Source: an uncultured bacterium | GTDB taxonomy: Bacteria; Pseudomonadota; Alphaproteobacteria; Rhodospirillales; Rhodospirillaceae | NCBI GenBank assembly: GCA_903896775.1 | Contig: CAITZE010000400.1 | Span: forward strand, 1-5,145 | Direction of reading: 5' to 3' | Length of the DNA: 5,145 nucleotides | Shown: piece by piece, positions 1 through 5,145 of the stretch | Layout: every line of letters starts with the position of its first letter | Position numbering within the stretch: position 1 is the stretch's first letter | The notes under the pieces: model-generated | The model's input: the letters and a program-made list of their open reading frames with translations, nothing else | What the model was told of the DNA's origin: nothing | Databases searched by the model: none | Translations under genes and position numbers: made by a program

Positions 1-127
1 CGGCAAGTTACCGCGCGCCTCGATATCCTTGGCGCAGCCGGTCAATAATATGGCGGTCACCGCCAAAGTGGCGGCAAAAGGTATGGCGGCAAAAAAGAGG
101 GCCGAAAGTCTTATTTCTGGTCTTCAT
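1..127 (-). CDS. bamE: BamE/OmlA-like outer-membrane lipoprotein, N-terminal part (cut by left edge; irregular start)
   Basis: Read on the minus strand, the frame through positions 126-1 encodes a lipoprotein signal peptide: a hydrophobic stretch, then the lipobox LLTGC with its cysteine codon at 36-34, then AKDIEARGNLP at the window edge. The RGNLP motif just after the lipidated cysteine is typical of alphaproteobacterial BamE (SmpA/OmlA), the small lipoprotein of the BAM complex that inserts beta-barrel proteins into the outer membrane. The divergent bc1-chaperone neighbour is also the usual one in this class. The start is odd. The lipobox frame has a TGA at 126-124 and no ATG, and the only GTG or TTG codons lie too close to the cysteine. 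An ATG at 127-125 is one frame off and is followed by a charged MKTRNK segment that would make an ideal signal peptide if the T6 run (positions 96-91) were T5. The other option is an ATA start at 114-112. The family call is fairly sure; the start is unresolved. Confidence 0.75.
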
Positions 128-137
128 GGACTGACGT

Positions 138-146
138 ATTATATCA
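138..146 (-). promoter_or_regulatory. Extended -10 promoter for the BamE-like gene
   Basis: The minus strand reads TGATATAAT, a perfect TATAAT with the TG of an extended -10 element. I see no recognisable -35 box 16-19 bases upstream, which fits extended -10 promoters. Transcription would start near 131-132. That leaves only 4-5 bases before the ATG at 127, so the mRNA would be nearly leaderless for that ATG, or would have a leader of about 18 bases for the alternative ATA at 114. The rest of the divergent spacer up to 245 holds no clear plus-strand promoter. Confidence 0.5.
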
Positions 147-245
147 CCTCGCGGCGGATGCCCAGCCCTCACGAACGGGCCAATGCCGGGAAATTAGTCC
201 CCCAATCGGGCGCCGCCACAATTCATTCTAGAAAAGTTCCTTTTG

Positions 246-812
246 ATGTTTTTTGACAAACTCTTTCGCCGCGCCGCACCCGCCGACGACATCACCTTAC
301 GGCTTTATGGAGTTGTGGTGGAAAAGGCGCGTGACCCGGCCTTCTACGCCCGCCTCGCCGTGCCAGACACAGTCAACGGCCGCTACGACATGATGGTGAT
401 TCACACCATGTTGGTCCTGCGCCGTCTAAGGGGCGAGGGCGCCGCCGCCGACAACACCGGAAAGGCGCTGCTGGAATTGCTTTTCAAGGATATGGATCGC
501 TCGCTGCGCGAAATGGGCGTCGGCGACATGGGCATCAAGCATCATATCAAGCGCATGGCCAAAGCCATGTTCGGGCGCGCGCAAGCCTATGAAGTAGGTT
601 TAGACGGGGACGCTGTGGCATTAGACGCAGCATTGAAAGAAAATCTCTACCGGCAGTCGCAGCCAGAAGTGGACCAGATCACGCGTATGGCCGATTACTT
701 ACGTCGCGCGGCCCTTCATGTCGGCACAGAGAATGTAGCGGACATACTTGCTGGCATCCTCAATCTGAATGTGCCGGTCTTGCAGGAAGCAGGAGGTAGC
801 CATGTCAGTTGA
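246..812 (+). CDS. Ubiquinol-cytochrome c chaperone family protein (Cbp3-like)
   Basis: This is a 188-residue protein of the ubiquinol-cytochrome c chaperone family (Pfam Ubiq_cyt_C_chap), related to mitochondrial Cbp3/UQCC1, which helps cytochrome b synthesis and assembly into complex III. The family signature is present: LYGVVVEKARDPAFY (about 20-34), VPDTVNGRYDMMVIH (39-53), the hallmark FKDMDRSLREMGVGDMGI (80-97), then KRMAKAMFGRAQAYE. There is no signal peptide or membrane span, so it is probably cytoplasmic or peripheral on the inner membrane. I chose the ATG at 246; a TTG directly before it at 243 is possible but adds only one residue. A weak GAAAAG (231-236) is the only Shine-Dalgarno candidate. 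Its end overlaps the DUF177 gene by 11 bases, suggesting one transcript. The length is normal for bacterial members. The role in bc1 assembly is inferred from the eukaryotic relatives. Confidence 0.9.
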   Translation: MFFDKLFRRAAPADDITLRLYGVVVEKARDPAFYARLAVPDTVNGRYDMMVIHTMLVLRRLRGEGAAADNTGKALLELLFKDMDRSLREMGVGDMGIKHHIKRMAKAMFGRAQAYEVGLDGDAVALDAALKENLYRQSQPEVDQITRMADYLRRAALHVGTENVADILAGILNLNVPVLQEAGGSHVS

Positions 813-1431
813 TGGTTTTGACCCGTCGCACGCTCATCAGGATATTCCGCCGGAGTTTTCTTTCCCGATCGACATCGCTGCTGTCTCGCCCGCGGGCAAG
901 ACTTACGTCATCAAAGCTTCTGCCGGTCAGCGTGAGAAAGTTGCCCATCGTCTCGGTTTACAAACGGTCAATGCGCTGTCTGCAAAGCTTGAGGTTAAAG
1001 TCGCCGCCGGCGGTTTTATCAAGGTGACCGGCGAAGTGGATGCCGAAGTCGTACAGACTTGCGTGGTCTCGTTGGCGCCGGTCCCCGCGAAAATCAGCGA
1101 CACGATAAACGCGCGTTTCATCACCGAAGAGCGCGCCGCGAAAGAACAAGCCAAACTTGCGAAGGCTAAGGCCCGTGGAGAGGAAGAGGAGGTTGTCGAA
1201 GTCGATTTCGATGATTCTGAGGAAGTAGCAAAAGACGACCGAATCGACCTGGGCGAGGTCGCCGTTGTGCATGTTGCATTAGCCCTAGATCCTTATCCGC
1301 GGGCGCCAGGTGCTGCTTTTAAGCCGGAAGCCTGGGATTTGGAGCCCGAAAAGCAAGAAAAAGCCCAAACTACCAGCCCATTCGCGGCTTTGGCCCAATT
1401 GCAGAAAAAGCCCAAGGGCCCAGGGCAATAG
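802..1431 (+). CDS. DUF177 (YceD family) protein, large-subunit rRNA-associated
   Basis: The 209-residue product belongs to the DUF177/YceD family, whose members in E. coli and plants are reported to be needed for normal 23S rRNA accumulation. Family features are the N-terminal EFSFPIDI segment (18-25), the central VVQTCVVSLAPVPAKI motif carrying the only cysteine (C87), and the C-terminal IDLGEVAVVHVALALDPYPR block (148-167). Between them lies a very acidic linker at about 127-146 with 12 Asp/Glu in 20 residues. The start is ATG 802, preceded by a perfect AGGAGG at 791-796 with 5-base spacing; it lies inside the end of the chaperone gene, implying translational coupling. An in-frame ATG at 769 would lack this ribosome site and add 11 unconserved residues. 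rpmF follows 174 bases downstream, the common yceD-rpmF arrangement. The exact molecular activity is not known. Confidence 0.9.
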   Translation: MSVDGFDPSHAHQDIPPEFSFPIDIAAVSPAGKTYVIKASAGQREKVAHRLGLQTVNALSAKLEVKVAAGGFIKVTGEVDAEVVQTCVVSLAPVPAKISDTINARFITEERAAKEQAKLAKAKARGEEEEVVEVDFDDSEEVAKDDRIDLGEVAVVHVALALDPYPRAPGAAFKPEAWDLEPEKQEKAQTTSPFAALAQLQKKPKGPGQ

Positions 1432-1456
1432 CCGGACGGGGGAATAACCCGGCTTT
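1431..1456 (+). terminator. Weak terminator-like hairpin after the DUF177 gene
   Basis: GCCGG (1431-1435) can pair with CCGGC (1449-1453) around a 13-base loop, or CGGG (1437-1440) with CCCG (1448-1451) around a 7-base loop. Only TTT follows, so this is a poor intrinsic terminator. It may act as a pause or as mRNA 3'-end protection, with partial read-through to rpmF. Confidence 0.2.
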
Positions 1457-1492
1457 CCTGCGCCCTTGCCTCCCTGCGTCCTTGCTTCCCTG
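1457..1492 (+). repeat. Imperfect 16-bp tandem repeat in the spacer before rpmF
   Basis: CCTGCGCCCTTGCCTC (1457-1472) is followed directly by CCTGCGTCCTTGCTTC (1473-1488), two differences in 16, and then by the first four bases of a third unit. The tract is pyrimidine-rich on the plus strand. A poor promoter-like pair, TTGCTT (1482-1487) and TATCTA (1505-1510) with 17-base spacing, begins within the second unit and could serve rpmF, but each box matches consensus at only three of six positions. Confidence 0.5.
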
Positions 1493-1605
1493 AGGCTTTT
1501 TCGGTATCTAGTCGCGCTTTCCGGCTCCCTGGTTCCTTCGCCAAGCCGCTTGGGCTAAACGAGGGTACGCGGGCGCCTGACCAGTCACCACGAAAGATCA
1601 CGTCC

Positions 1606-1794
1606 ATGGCGGTTCCTAAGAAAAAAGTTTCCAAGTCGCGCCGCGATATGCGTCGCTCGCATCACGCTCTCTCGGTCTCGGCTCATCAGGAATGTCCGAA
1701 TTGCGGCGAACTGAAACGCCCTCATCACGTATGCGCCTCGTGTGGCCATTACGATGGACGCGAAGTCGCTTCTGAATCCGAAGCTGTTGCCTAG
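1606..1794 (+). CDS. rpmF: Large ribosomal subunit protein bL32
   Basis: This 62-residue basic protein begins [20 protein letters not shown], the unmistakable N-terminus of bL32, a late-assembling protein of the 50S subunit near the peptidyl-transferase region. It is the zinc-binding (C+) form: Cys30, Cys33, Cys43 and Cys46 make a CxxC-x9-CxxC zinc ribbon. The length is typical for Alphaproteobacteria. The ATG at 1606 has only a modest GAAAG (1592-1596) as ribosome site, 9 bases upstream. It sits downstream of the DUF177 gene, a widespread pairing that links two large-subunit functions. A strong terminator begins about 30 bases after its stop, so rpmF ends this transcription unit and plsX probably needs its own promoter or read-through. 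Confidence 0.97.
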   Translation: MAVPKKKVSKSRRDMRRSHHALSVSAHQECPNCGELKRPHHVCASCGHYDGREVASESEAVA

Positions 1795-1806
1795 ACCCGC
1801 TCGTCA

Positions 1807-1812
1807 TATAAT
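1807..1812 (+). promoter_or_regulatory. Perfect TATAAT between rpmF and its terminator
   Basis: A consensus -10 box lies 12 bases after the rpmF stop and 15 bases before the terminator stem. The best -35-like TTGCCT (1787-1792) is only 14 bases upstream, which is too short for a normal sigma-70 promoter, and no extended -10 TG is present. Transcripts starting here would run straight into the terminator. It may simply be AT-rich spacer. Confidence 0.2.
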
Positions 1813-1826
1813 AGTCTAAACGTGAC

Positions 1827-1851
1827 GCGCGCGGTAAACGCGCGCATTTTT
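1827..1851 (+). terminator. Intrinsic terminator of rpmF
   Basis: GCGCGCG (1827-1833) and CGCGCGC (1839-1845) form a perfect 7-bp GC stem with a GTAAA loop, followed by A and five T (1847-1851). This is a canonical rho-independent terminator placed just after rpmF, separating it from plsX. Confidence 0.85.
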
Positions 1852-1967
1852 GGGTTGCGGCCTTCCGCCGCGGGCTACGCCGCATGGGGAATGTCCCGGC
1901 GGTGGGGGGACACGCGAAGCGGCGATCGTGCCGTCTCCGCGTTGCGGCTTAACTGGTCGGGAGTATT
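1852..1967 (+). other. GC-rich structured leader upstream of plsX
   Basis: This non-coding stretch can form several hairpins. GCGGC (1857-1861) pairs with GCCGC (1867-1871), and TGTCCC (1892-1897) pairs with GGGACA (1907-1912). The motif GGGCTACGCCGCA (1872-1884) recurs with one change after fabH at 4033-4045. I see no convincing sigma-70 promoter and no recognised riboswitch. GGGAG at 1959-1963 is the plsX ribosome site. Confidence 0.35.
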
Positions 1968-3044
1968 GTGAGCGCGGCCTTCACCCTCTCGCTGGATGCC
2001 ATGGGCGGCGACTATGCCCCAGAGATCGTGCTCAAGGGCGCGGCGCTGGCACGCGAGCGCTATCCCACTGCTCATTTTCTGCTCTTCGGCGATACCGCCA
2101 AGATTAAACCGCTGCTCGATGCCGATCCGGCATTGGCGGCTTGCTGCACCATTCATCACACAGACCAGGTCATCACCGGCGACACCAAGCCCAGCCAGGC
2201 TATCCGCCAGGGCCGGCAGTCGAGCATGTGGAAAGCCATCGAAGCCGTGAAGAATGGTGAGGCCGCGGGTGTGGTCTCGGCTGGCAACACCGGCGCGCTG
2301 ATGGCGATGTCGAAAATCATCATGCGCATGTTGCCGGGCATCGATCGGCCCGCGATCTGCTCGTTGTTTCCAACACGCCACGGCGAAACCGTCATGCTGG
2401 ATCTCGGTGCCAACTCTCAATGCGATGCGCGCAATCTCGTTGAATTCGCCGTCATGGGCGAATGTTTCGCGCGCGCCATTCTCGGCCTCGAGCGCCCCAG
2501 TGTCGGACTGCTCAACATCGGCTCGGAAGACGTGAAAGGCACGGAAGAACTACGCAAGGCCAGCCAAATCCTGCGCAGCTCGCACCTCGGTATGGAGTTC
2601 AAAGGTTTCATCGAAGGCGACGATATCCCCATGGGCACCGTCGATGTGGCCGTGACAGATGGCTTCACTGGAAACGTCGCGCTCAAAACCGCTGAAGGCA
2701 CAGCAAAACTGTTCTCTGAACTTCTCAAAAGCGCCATCCGCAGTTCTTGGCTCGCCAAGTTCGGCATGATTTTCGCCAAACCCGTTTTTTCGCAAGTGAT
2801 GGCGCGCACCGATGCGCGCCGCTATAACGGTGCCTTGTTCGTGGGTCTAAACGGGGTCGTTGTGAAGAGTCATGGAGGCACTGACGCAGTCGGCTTCGCG
2901 AATGCCATTGGCGTGGCGGTCGATATGATCGCGCGCGATCTTAATCGCAAGATCGGCGAGGAACTCGCGAGCATTGCAGCCGAGCAATCCGAACAAGAAC
3001 AATCTGAGCCCGTTGAGGCCGTTGCTGGAATTGCGCCGCAATGA
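1968..3044 (+). CDS. plsX: Phosphate acyltransferase PlsX
   Basis: PlsX converts acyl-ACP and orthophosphate to acyl-phosphate, the donor used by PlsY to acylate glycerol-3-phosphate in phospholipid synthesis; it is a peripheral membrane enzyme. The 358-residue product shows the family motifs in order: [12 protein letters not shown] (8-19), [11 protein letters not shown] (about 102-112), MLDLGANS (about 143-150), [35 protein letters not shown] followed by [11 protein letters not shown], and [18 protein letters not shown] near the end. The start is GTG 1968, with GGGAG at 1959-1963; the next in-frame ATG (1995) would delete the first strand and half the DAMGGD motif. The C-terminal tail after about residue 335 is rich in Glu and Gln and looks variable. 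It overlaps fabH by the ATGA at 3041-3044, so the two are co-translated. The length is normal and no key motif is missing. Confidence 0.97.
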   Translation: MSAAFTLSLDAMGGDYAPEIVLKGAALARERYPTAHFLLFGDTAKIKPLLDADPALAACCTIHHTDQVITGDTKPSQAIRQGRQSSMWKAIEAVKNGEAAGVVSAGNTGALMAMSKIIMRMLPGIDRPAICSLFPTRHGETVMLDLGANSQCDARNLVEFAVMGECFARAILGLERPSVGLLNIGSEDVKGTEELRKASQILRSSHLGMEFKGFIEGDDIPMGTVDVAVTDGFTGNVALKTAEGTAKLFSELLKSAIRSSWLAKFGMIFAKPVFSQVMARTDARRYNGALFVGLNGVVVKSHGGTDAVGFANAIGVAVDMIARDLNRKIGEELASIAAEQSEQEQSEPVEAVAGIAPQ

Positions 3045-4015
3045 CGATCCGTTCCGTGATTCAGGGTGTCGGATCTTATCTTCCGGCAAAAAATGTTACT
3101 AACGCCGAGCTTGCGAAGAAGGTCGACACCTCCGACGAATGGATTGTTGATCGCTCCGGAATTCGTGAGCGTCACGTCGCTGCCGAAGGCGAGAAAACAT
3201 CCGATCTTGCCATCGCTGCTGTTACAAAAGCGCTTGCCGCGGCGGGCCGCGACGGCAAAGACATCGACCTATTTATCGTCGCCACCACCACGCCCGATCA
3301 CACATTTCCAGCGACAGCTGCGCGCGTGCAAGCCGCGCTCGGTCGTCCGGGCGTTCCTTCTTTCGATGTGCAAGCCGTGTGCTCGGGATTTGTGTACGGT
3401 CTCGCCGTGGCCGATAACTTCATTAAAGCCGGCCAAGTAAAATCCGCAGTGGTTGTCGGCGCCGAAGCGATGACGCGTCTTCTTGATTGGAACGATCGCA
3501 CAACGTGCGTGCTGTTCGGCGACGGCGCAGGCGCAGTCGTATTAGGCGCTGAAACTGGAACTGGTGTGACTACCGACCGCGGTATCCTTTCGACACACCT
3601 GCATTCCGACGGAAATTACTACGACATGCTCTATTGCGATGGCGGTCCGTCGACGACTCAGACGTCCGGCTACATCCGCATGAAGGGCAAGGAAGTTTTC
3701 CGCCATGCCGTCGTCAATTTGGCCGAAGCCGTACAAGAAGCCCTAACGGCCAATAAGATTTCCATCGACGCCGTGGATTGGCTGGTGCCGCACCAGGCCA
3801 ACAAGCGCATCCTCGACGGCACCGCCCACAAGCTAGGCCTCGACCCTGCGAAAGTCATCGTAACGGTGGATCGCCACGCCAATACATCGGCAGCCTCGAT
3901 TCCCCTGGCTTTGGCCGCGGGAGTCGCCGATGGGCGTATCAAGCCGGGGAATTTAGTGCTGATGGAGGCCATGGGCGGCGGCTTTACATGGGGTTCTGTC
4001 CTCGTCCGGATGTAG
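3041..4015 (+). CDS. fabH: Beta-ketoacyl-ACP synthase III (FabH)
   Basis: FabH condenses acetyl-CoA with malonyl-ACP to start type II fatty acid synthesis in the cytoplasm. The 324-residue protein has the complete thiolase-fold catalytic triad: Cys114 in VQAVCSGF, His251 in [10 protein letters not shown] and Asn281 in [11 protein letters not shown]. Other family motifs are [16 protein letters not shown] (30-45), [13 protein letters not shown], the [11 protein letters not shown] glycine-rich segment, and the C-terminal [13 protein letters not shown]. The ATG at 3041 overlaps the plsX stop (ATGA). Only a weak GGAA (3027-3030) precedes it, so translation probably depends on coupling to plsX. The plsX-fabH pair is conserved across bacteria and couples chain initiation to phospholipid synthesis. 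The two-carbon primer preference is assumed from the proteobacterial type and cannot be read from the sequence. Confidence 0.97.
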   Translation: MTIRSVIQGVGSYLPAKNVTNAELAKKVDTSDEWIVDRSGIRERHVAAEGEKTSDLAIAAVTKALAAAGRDGKDIDLFIVATTTPDHTFPATAARVQAALGRPGVPSFDVQAVCSGFVYGLAVADNFIKAGQVKSAVVVGAEAMTRLLDWNDRTTCVLFGDGAGAVVLGAETGTGVTTDRGILSTHLHSDGNYYDMLYCDGGPSTTQTSGYIRMKGKEVFRHAVVNLAEAVQEALTANKISIDAVDWLVPHQANKRILDGTAHKLGLDPAKVIVTVDRHANTSAASIPLALAAGVADGRIKPGNLVLMEAMGGGFTWGSVLVRM

Positions 4016-4063
4016 GTCTATCCCGGCGAGCGGGGCTACACCGCAGGGTTTGAGCCAAATTTT

Positions 4064-4094
4064 GGGGCCTTGCTCCGGTTGAGCCGCCCCCTTT
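4064..4094 (+). terminator. Possible terminator after fabH
   Basis: GGGGC (4064-4068) can pair with GCCCC (4086-4090). An inner CTC (4073-4075) pairs with GAG (4081-4083), and CTTT follows. The stem is interrupted and the T-run short, so termination would be partial. An earlier small CCCG/CGGG hairpin (4022-4034) has no T-run. Confidence 0.35.
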
Positions 4095-4130
4095 GTCCCC
4101 TAAATCATTGCTACACATAGATAACCTCTA

Positions 4131-4160
4131 TTGACGACTTTGGGCGGATAGGGCTAACCT
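4131..4160 (+). promoter_or_regulatory. Probable ihfA promoter
   Basis: TTGACG (4131-4136) matches the -35 consensus at five of six positions and is followed after 18 bases by TAACCT (4155-4160), a weaker -10. Transcription would begin near 4167, giving a leader of about 30 bases that contains the AGGAG ribosome site (4183-4187). A small inverted repeat, ATAGA-TAACC-TCTAT (4117-4131), abuts the -35 box. The -10 coincides with an IHF-like site. Confidence 0.45.
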
Positions 4161-4167
4161 ATTGACT
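4155..4167 (-). promoter_or_regulatory. Near-consensus IHF binding site in the ihfA promoter
   Basis: The plus strand TAACCTATTGACT matches the reverse form of the IHF consensus (YAANNNNTTGATW) at all defined positions but one (C for T). It covers the presumed -10 box, so bound IHF could repress its own gene. Autoregulation is known for E. coli ihfA; here it is inferred. The consensus is loose, so a chance match is possible. Confidence 0.35.
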
Positions 4168-4196
4168 TAACGCGACTTCGGCAGGAGAGCGCGAAG

Positions 4197-4511
4197 ATGG
4201 GAGAAACAATTACCCGGGCTCAGTTGAGCGAGGCCATCTATCAAGAGGTGGGCCTTTCCCGGAATGAGTCGGCGGATTTGCTGGAGATGGTGTTGGGTGA
4301 AATTACCCAGGCACTCCTCAAAGGCGAAACCGTGAAAATCTCCTCCTTTGGGAGTTTTTCCGTGCGCCAGAAGGGTCAAAGGATCGGCCGCAACCCCAAG
4401 ACTGGGGAAGAGGTTCCGATTCTTCCGCGTAAGGTGCTGGTTTTCCGGCCTTCTCAACTGCTTAAAGGCCGCATCCGTCAGGGCCACGCCACCCGTACGA
4501 CGACACCCTGA
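4197..4511 (+). CDS. ihfA: Integration host factor subunit alpha
   Basis: This 104-residue HU/IHF-family protein is a DNA-bending architectural factor that pairs with IHF-beta in the nucleoid and takes part in recombination, replication and sigma-54-type regulation. The alpha-subunit start [22 protein letters not shown] (residues 4-25) is followed by [14 protein letters not shown] (46-59) and the minor-groove beta-arm motif [12 protein letters not shown] (64-75), in which Pro67 is the intercalating residue. The IHF-alpha-like GRNPKTG...[16 protein letters not shown] context separates it from HU. The ATG at 4197 has AGGAG (4183-4187) 9 bases upstream. A short C-terminal tail rich in Arg and Thr ends the protein. 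It appears to have its own promoter after a weak terminator behind fabH, and the MerR-type gene follows 25 bases later, probably in the same transcript. Confidence 0.95.
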   Translation: MGETITRAQLSEAIYQEVGLSRNESADLLEMVLGEITQALLKGETVKISSFGSFSVRQKGQRIGRNPKTGEEVPILPRKVLVFRPSQLLKGRIRQGHATRTTTP

Positions 4512-4533
4512 TTAAGCCAAACTGGTTTATCAG
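4508..4533 (+). other. Hairpin bridging the ihfA stop codon and the regulator start
   Basis: CTGATTAAGCCA (4508-4519) pairs with TGGTTTATCAG (4523-4533) around an AAC loop, giving 11 pairs including one G-U, with T4513 bulged. It includes the ihfA TGA (4509-4511) and ends three bases before the GTG start at 4537. No T-run follows, so it is not an ordinary terminator. It may control translation or mRNA processing, or be a protein-binding dyad. Confidence 0.5.
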
Positions 4534-4536
4534 CCC

Positions 4537-4998
4537 GTGGTCTCGGATGACTTTTCAGAACCCGACGATTCTATCCTTAGCGAAGCAAGGCTTGGTGAAT
4601 CGCGCCGTCCGGCTAAATCGGAAGCGGCCTTCCGCACTATTAGCGAAGTCGCAGACGAACTGAACGTACCTCAGCATGTGTTGAGGTTCTGGGAGACCAA
4701 GTTCACCCAAATCCGGCCCCTGAAGCGGGGCGGCGGCCGGCGGTATTACCGCCCCGAAGACGTAACGCTGCTCAAACGTATTCGTACGCTTCTTTACACC
4801 GATGGCTTGACCATCAAAGGGGTGCAGAAGCTTTTGCGCGAAACAGGCAGCCGACCCGCGCCCGAAGAGCCTCCTGTGTCCGAAGAACTATCGGTCGCCG
4901 ACCTTCCCATGGGGCTCGCGAGAGACGAAGCCGTGCGGCTATTGGCCGAACTGACAGCCTTGCGCGATGAACTGCGTAACGCTCTGCACGCCGCCTGA
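4537..4998 (+). CDS. MerR-family transcriptional regulator
   Basis: The 153-residue product has an N-terminal low-complexity acidic segment (about 1-28), then a MerR-type winged helix-turn-helix: [22 protein letters not shown] (32-53) and the wing [20 protein letters not shown] (63-82), followed by the [11 protein letters not shown] helix (92-102). A Pro/Glu-rich linker and a final amphipathic helix with Leu spacing ([16 protein letters not shown]) probably give the dimerising coiled coil. There is no effector domain and no cysteine, so it is not a metal or redox sensor of the MerR/SoxR type. The start is taken as GTG 4537; a TAA lies in frame at 4513 and there is no good Shine-Dalgarno sequence, so initiation may be coupled to ihfA across the hairpin. 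An in-frame CTG at 4522 is an unlikely alternative. This regulator beside ihfA is common in Alphaproteobacteria, but its targets are unknown to me. Confidence 0.88.
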   Translation: MVSDDFSEPDDSILSEARLGESRRPAKSEAAFRTISEVADELNVPQHVLRFWETKFTQIRPLKRGGGRRYYRPEDVTLLKRIRTLLYTDGLTIKGVQKLLRETGSRPAPEEPPVSEELSVADLPMGLARDEAVRLLAELTALRDELRNALHAA

Positions 4999-5030
4999 AC
5001 CCGGAAATATAAGAATTTATAAGGGCTAAG

Positions 5031-5050
5031 TGCCGGTTGTTTTGCCGGCA
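5031..5050 (+). terminator. Hairpin after the regulator gene, terminator-like but without a T-run
   Basis: TGCCGG (5031-5036) pairs perfectly with CCGGCA (5045-5050) around an 8-base T-rich loop. No T-run follows, so it is at best a weak or factor-dependent terminator. The loop holds the -35 box of the tRNA promoter. Confidence 0.35.
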
Positions 5051-5065
5051 TGCGCTGTCTATAGT
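5037..5065 (+). promoter_or_regulatory. Promoter of the tRNA-Pro gene
   Basis: TTGTTT (5037-5042) and TATAGT (5060-5065) are separated by exactly 17 bases; the -10 matches consensus at five of six positions. The AT-rich stretch at about 5005-5022, with TATAAG at 5008 and again at 5018, could act as an UP element. Transcription would start near 5072, giving a leader of about 47 bases before the tRNA. Confidence 0.65.
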
Positions 5066-5118
5066 GCGCGCCGCTTCGGCCGGGGCCCCAATGCGATCAA
5101 CCCCCGTCCGAACTAGGT

Positions 5119-5145
5119 CGGGGCGTAGCGCAGCCTGGTAGCGCA
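5119..5145 (+). tRNA. tRNA-Pro, 5' part (cut by right edge)
   Basis: The sequence begins CGGGGCG (5' acceptor strand, 5119-5125), TA (5126-5127), the D-stem GCGC (5128-5131), the D-loop AGCCTGGTA (5132-5140) and the returning GCGC (5141-5144). A tRNA starting with C at position 1 and this CGGGGNGTAGCGCAG pattern is characteristic of bacterial tRNA-Pro. The anticodon lies beyond the window, so the isoacceptor cannot be stated. Confidence 0.88.

Noticed and set aside
29..256. Plus-strand 75-codon open frame over the left end
   Set aside because: It runs antisense through the lipoprotein coding region and the divergent spacer, has no recognisable motif, and the minus strand carries a clear lipobox and BamE motif.
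769..801. Upstream ATG for the DUF177 gene
   Set aside because: The ATG at 802 has a perfect AGGAGG at the right spacing, and the extra residues from 769 have no family resemblance and overlap the chaperone coding region.
1293..1634. Minus-strand open frame across the DUF177-rpmF gap
   Set aside because: Low-complexity, Gly/Ser/Arg-rich translation of the opposite strand of two real genes, with no motif; it is a shadow of GC-rich coding sequence.
1852..1967. Riboswitch upstream of plsX
   Set aside because: Several hairpins are possible, but I cannot match a known riboswitch class or the FapR-type operator known from Gram-positive bacteria.
1875..2420. 181-codon minus-strand open frame opposite plsX
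   Set aside because: The plus strand encodes an intact PlsX with all its motifs; the antisense product is rich in His and Arg and has no recognisable domain.
4537..4998. Metal-resistance (MerR/CueR/SoxR-like) role for the regulator
   Set aside because: The protein has no cysteines and no effector-binding domain, and no transporter or resistance gene lies nearby.
5082..5089. GGGGCCCC palindrome before the tRNA
   Set aside because: A short GC palindrome expected in GC-rich DNA; no T-run or known site accompanies it.

Overview
The window is a piece of an alphaproteobacterial chromosome carrying conserved housekeeping genes. Three things point to Alphaproteobacteria: the gene order (bamE-type lipoprotein, divergent from a ubiquinol-cytochrome c chaperone, then DUF177/YceD, rpmF, plsX, fabH, ihfA and a MerR-type regulator), the alphaproteobacterial form of each protein, and moderately GC-rich codon use. 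I cannot assign a genus. There are no mobile elements, CRISPR arrays or signs of recent transfer.

Layout. On the minus strand, positions 1-127 hold the first part of a BamE/OmlA-like outer-membrane lipoprotein running off the left edge; its start is odd, because the lipobox frame has no ordinary start codon and a one-base slip at an A6/T6 run would restore one. A divergent spacer (128-245) follows, with a perfect extended -10 box for the lipoprotein gene. On the plus strand come a Cbp3-type ubiquinol-cytochrome c chaperone (246-812), overlapped by a DUF177/YceD gene (802-1431), then rpmF (1606-1794) ending at a strong intrinsic terminator (1827-1851). A 116-base GC-rich structured leader precedes plsX (1968-3044), which overlaps fabH (3041-4015) by ATGA. 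After a spacer with a weak terminator and a probable promoter come ihfA (4197-4511) and, 25 bases on, a MerR-type regulator (4537-4998). The last 147 bases hold a hairpin, a good tRNA promoter and the first 27 bases of a tRNA-Pro gene cut by the right edge.

How the genes work together. PlsX and FabH are the phospholipid/fatty-acid initiation pair: FabH starts new acyl chains on ACP, and PlsX converts finished acyl-ACP to acyl-phosphate for glycerol-3-phosphate acylation. DUF177 and L32 both belong to the large ribosomal subunit, DUF177 through its reported effect on 23S rRNA. BamE and the bc1 chaperone are envelope and respiratory assembly factors. IHF-alpha is one half of a DNA-bending heterodimer, and the MerR-type protein beside it has no known ligand.

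I do not see a novel system here. The observations worth a second look are local: the lipoprotein start, a hairpin bridging the ihfA stop and the regulator start, a near-consensus IHF site in the ihfA promoter, and a tRNA leader complementary to its own acceptor strand.
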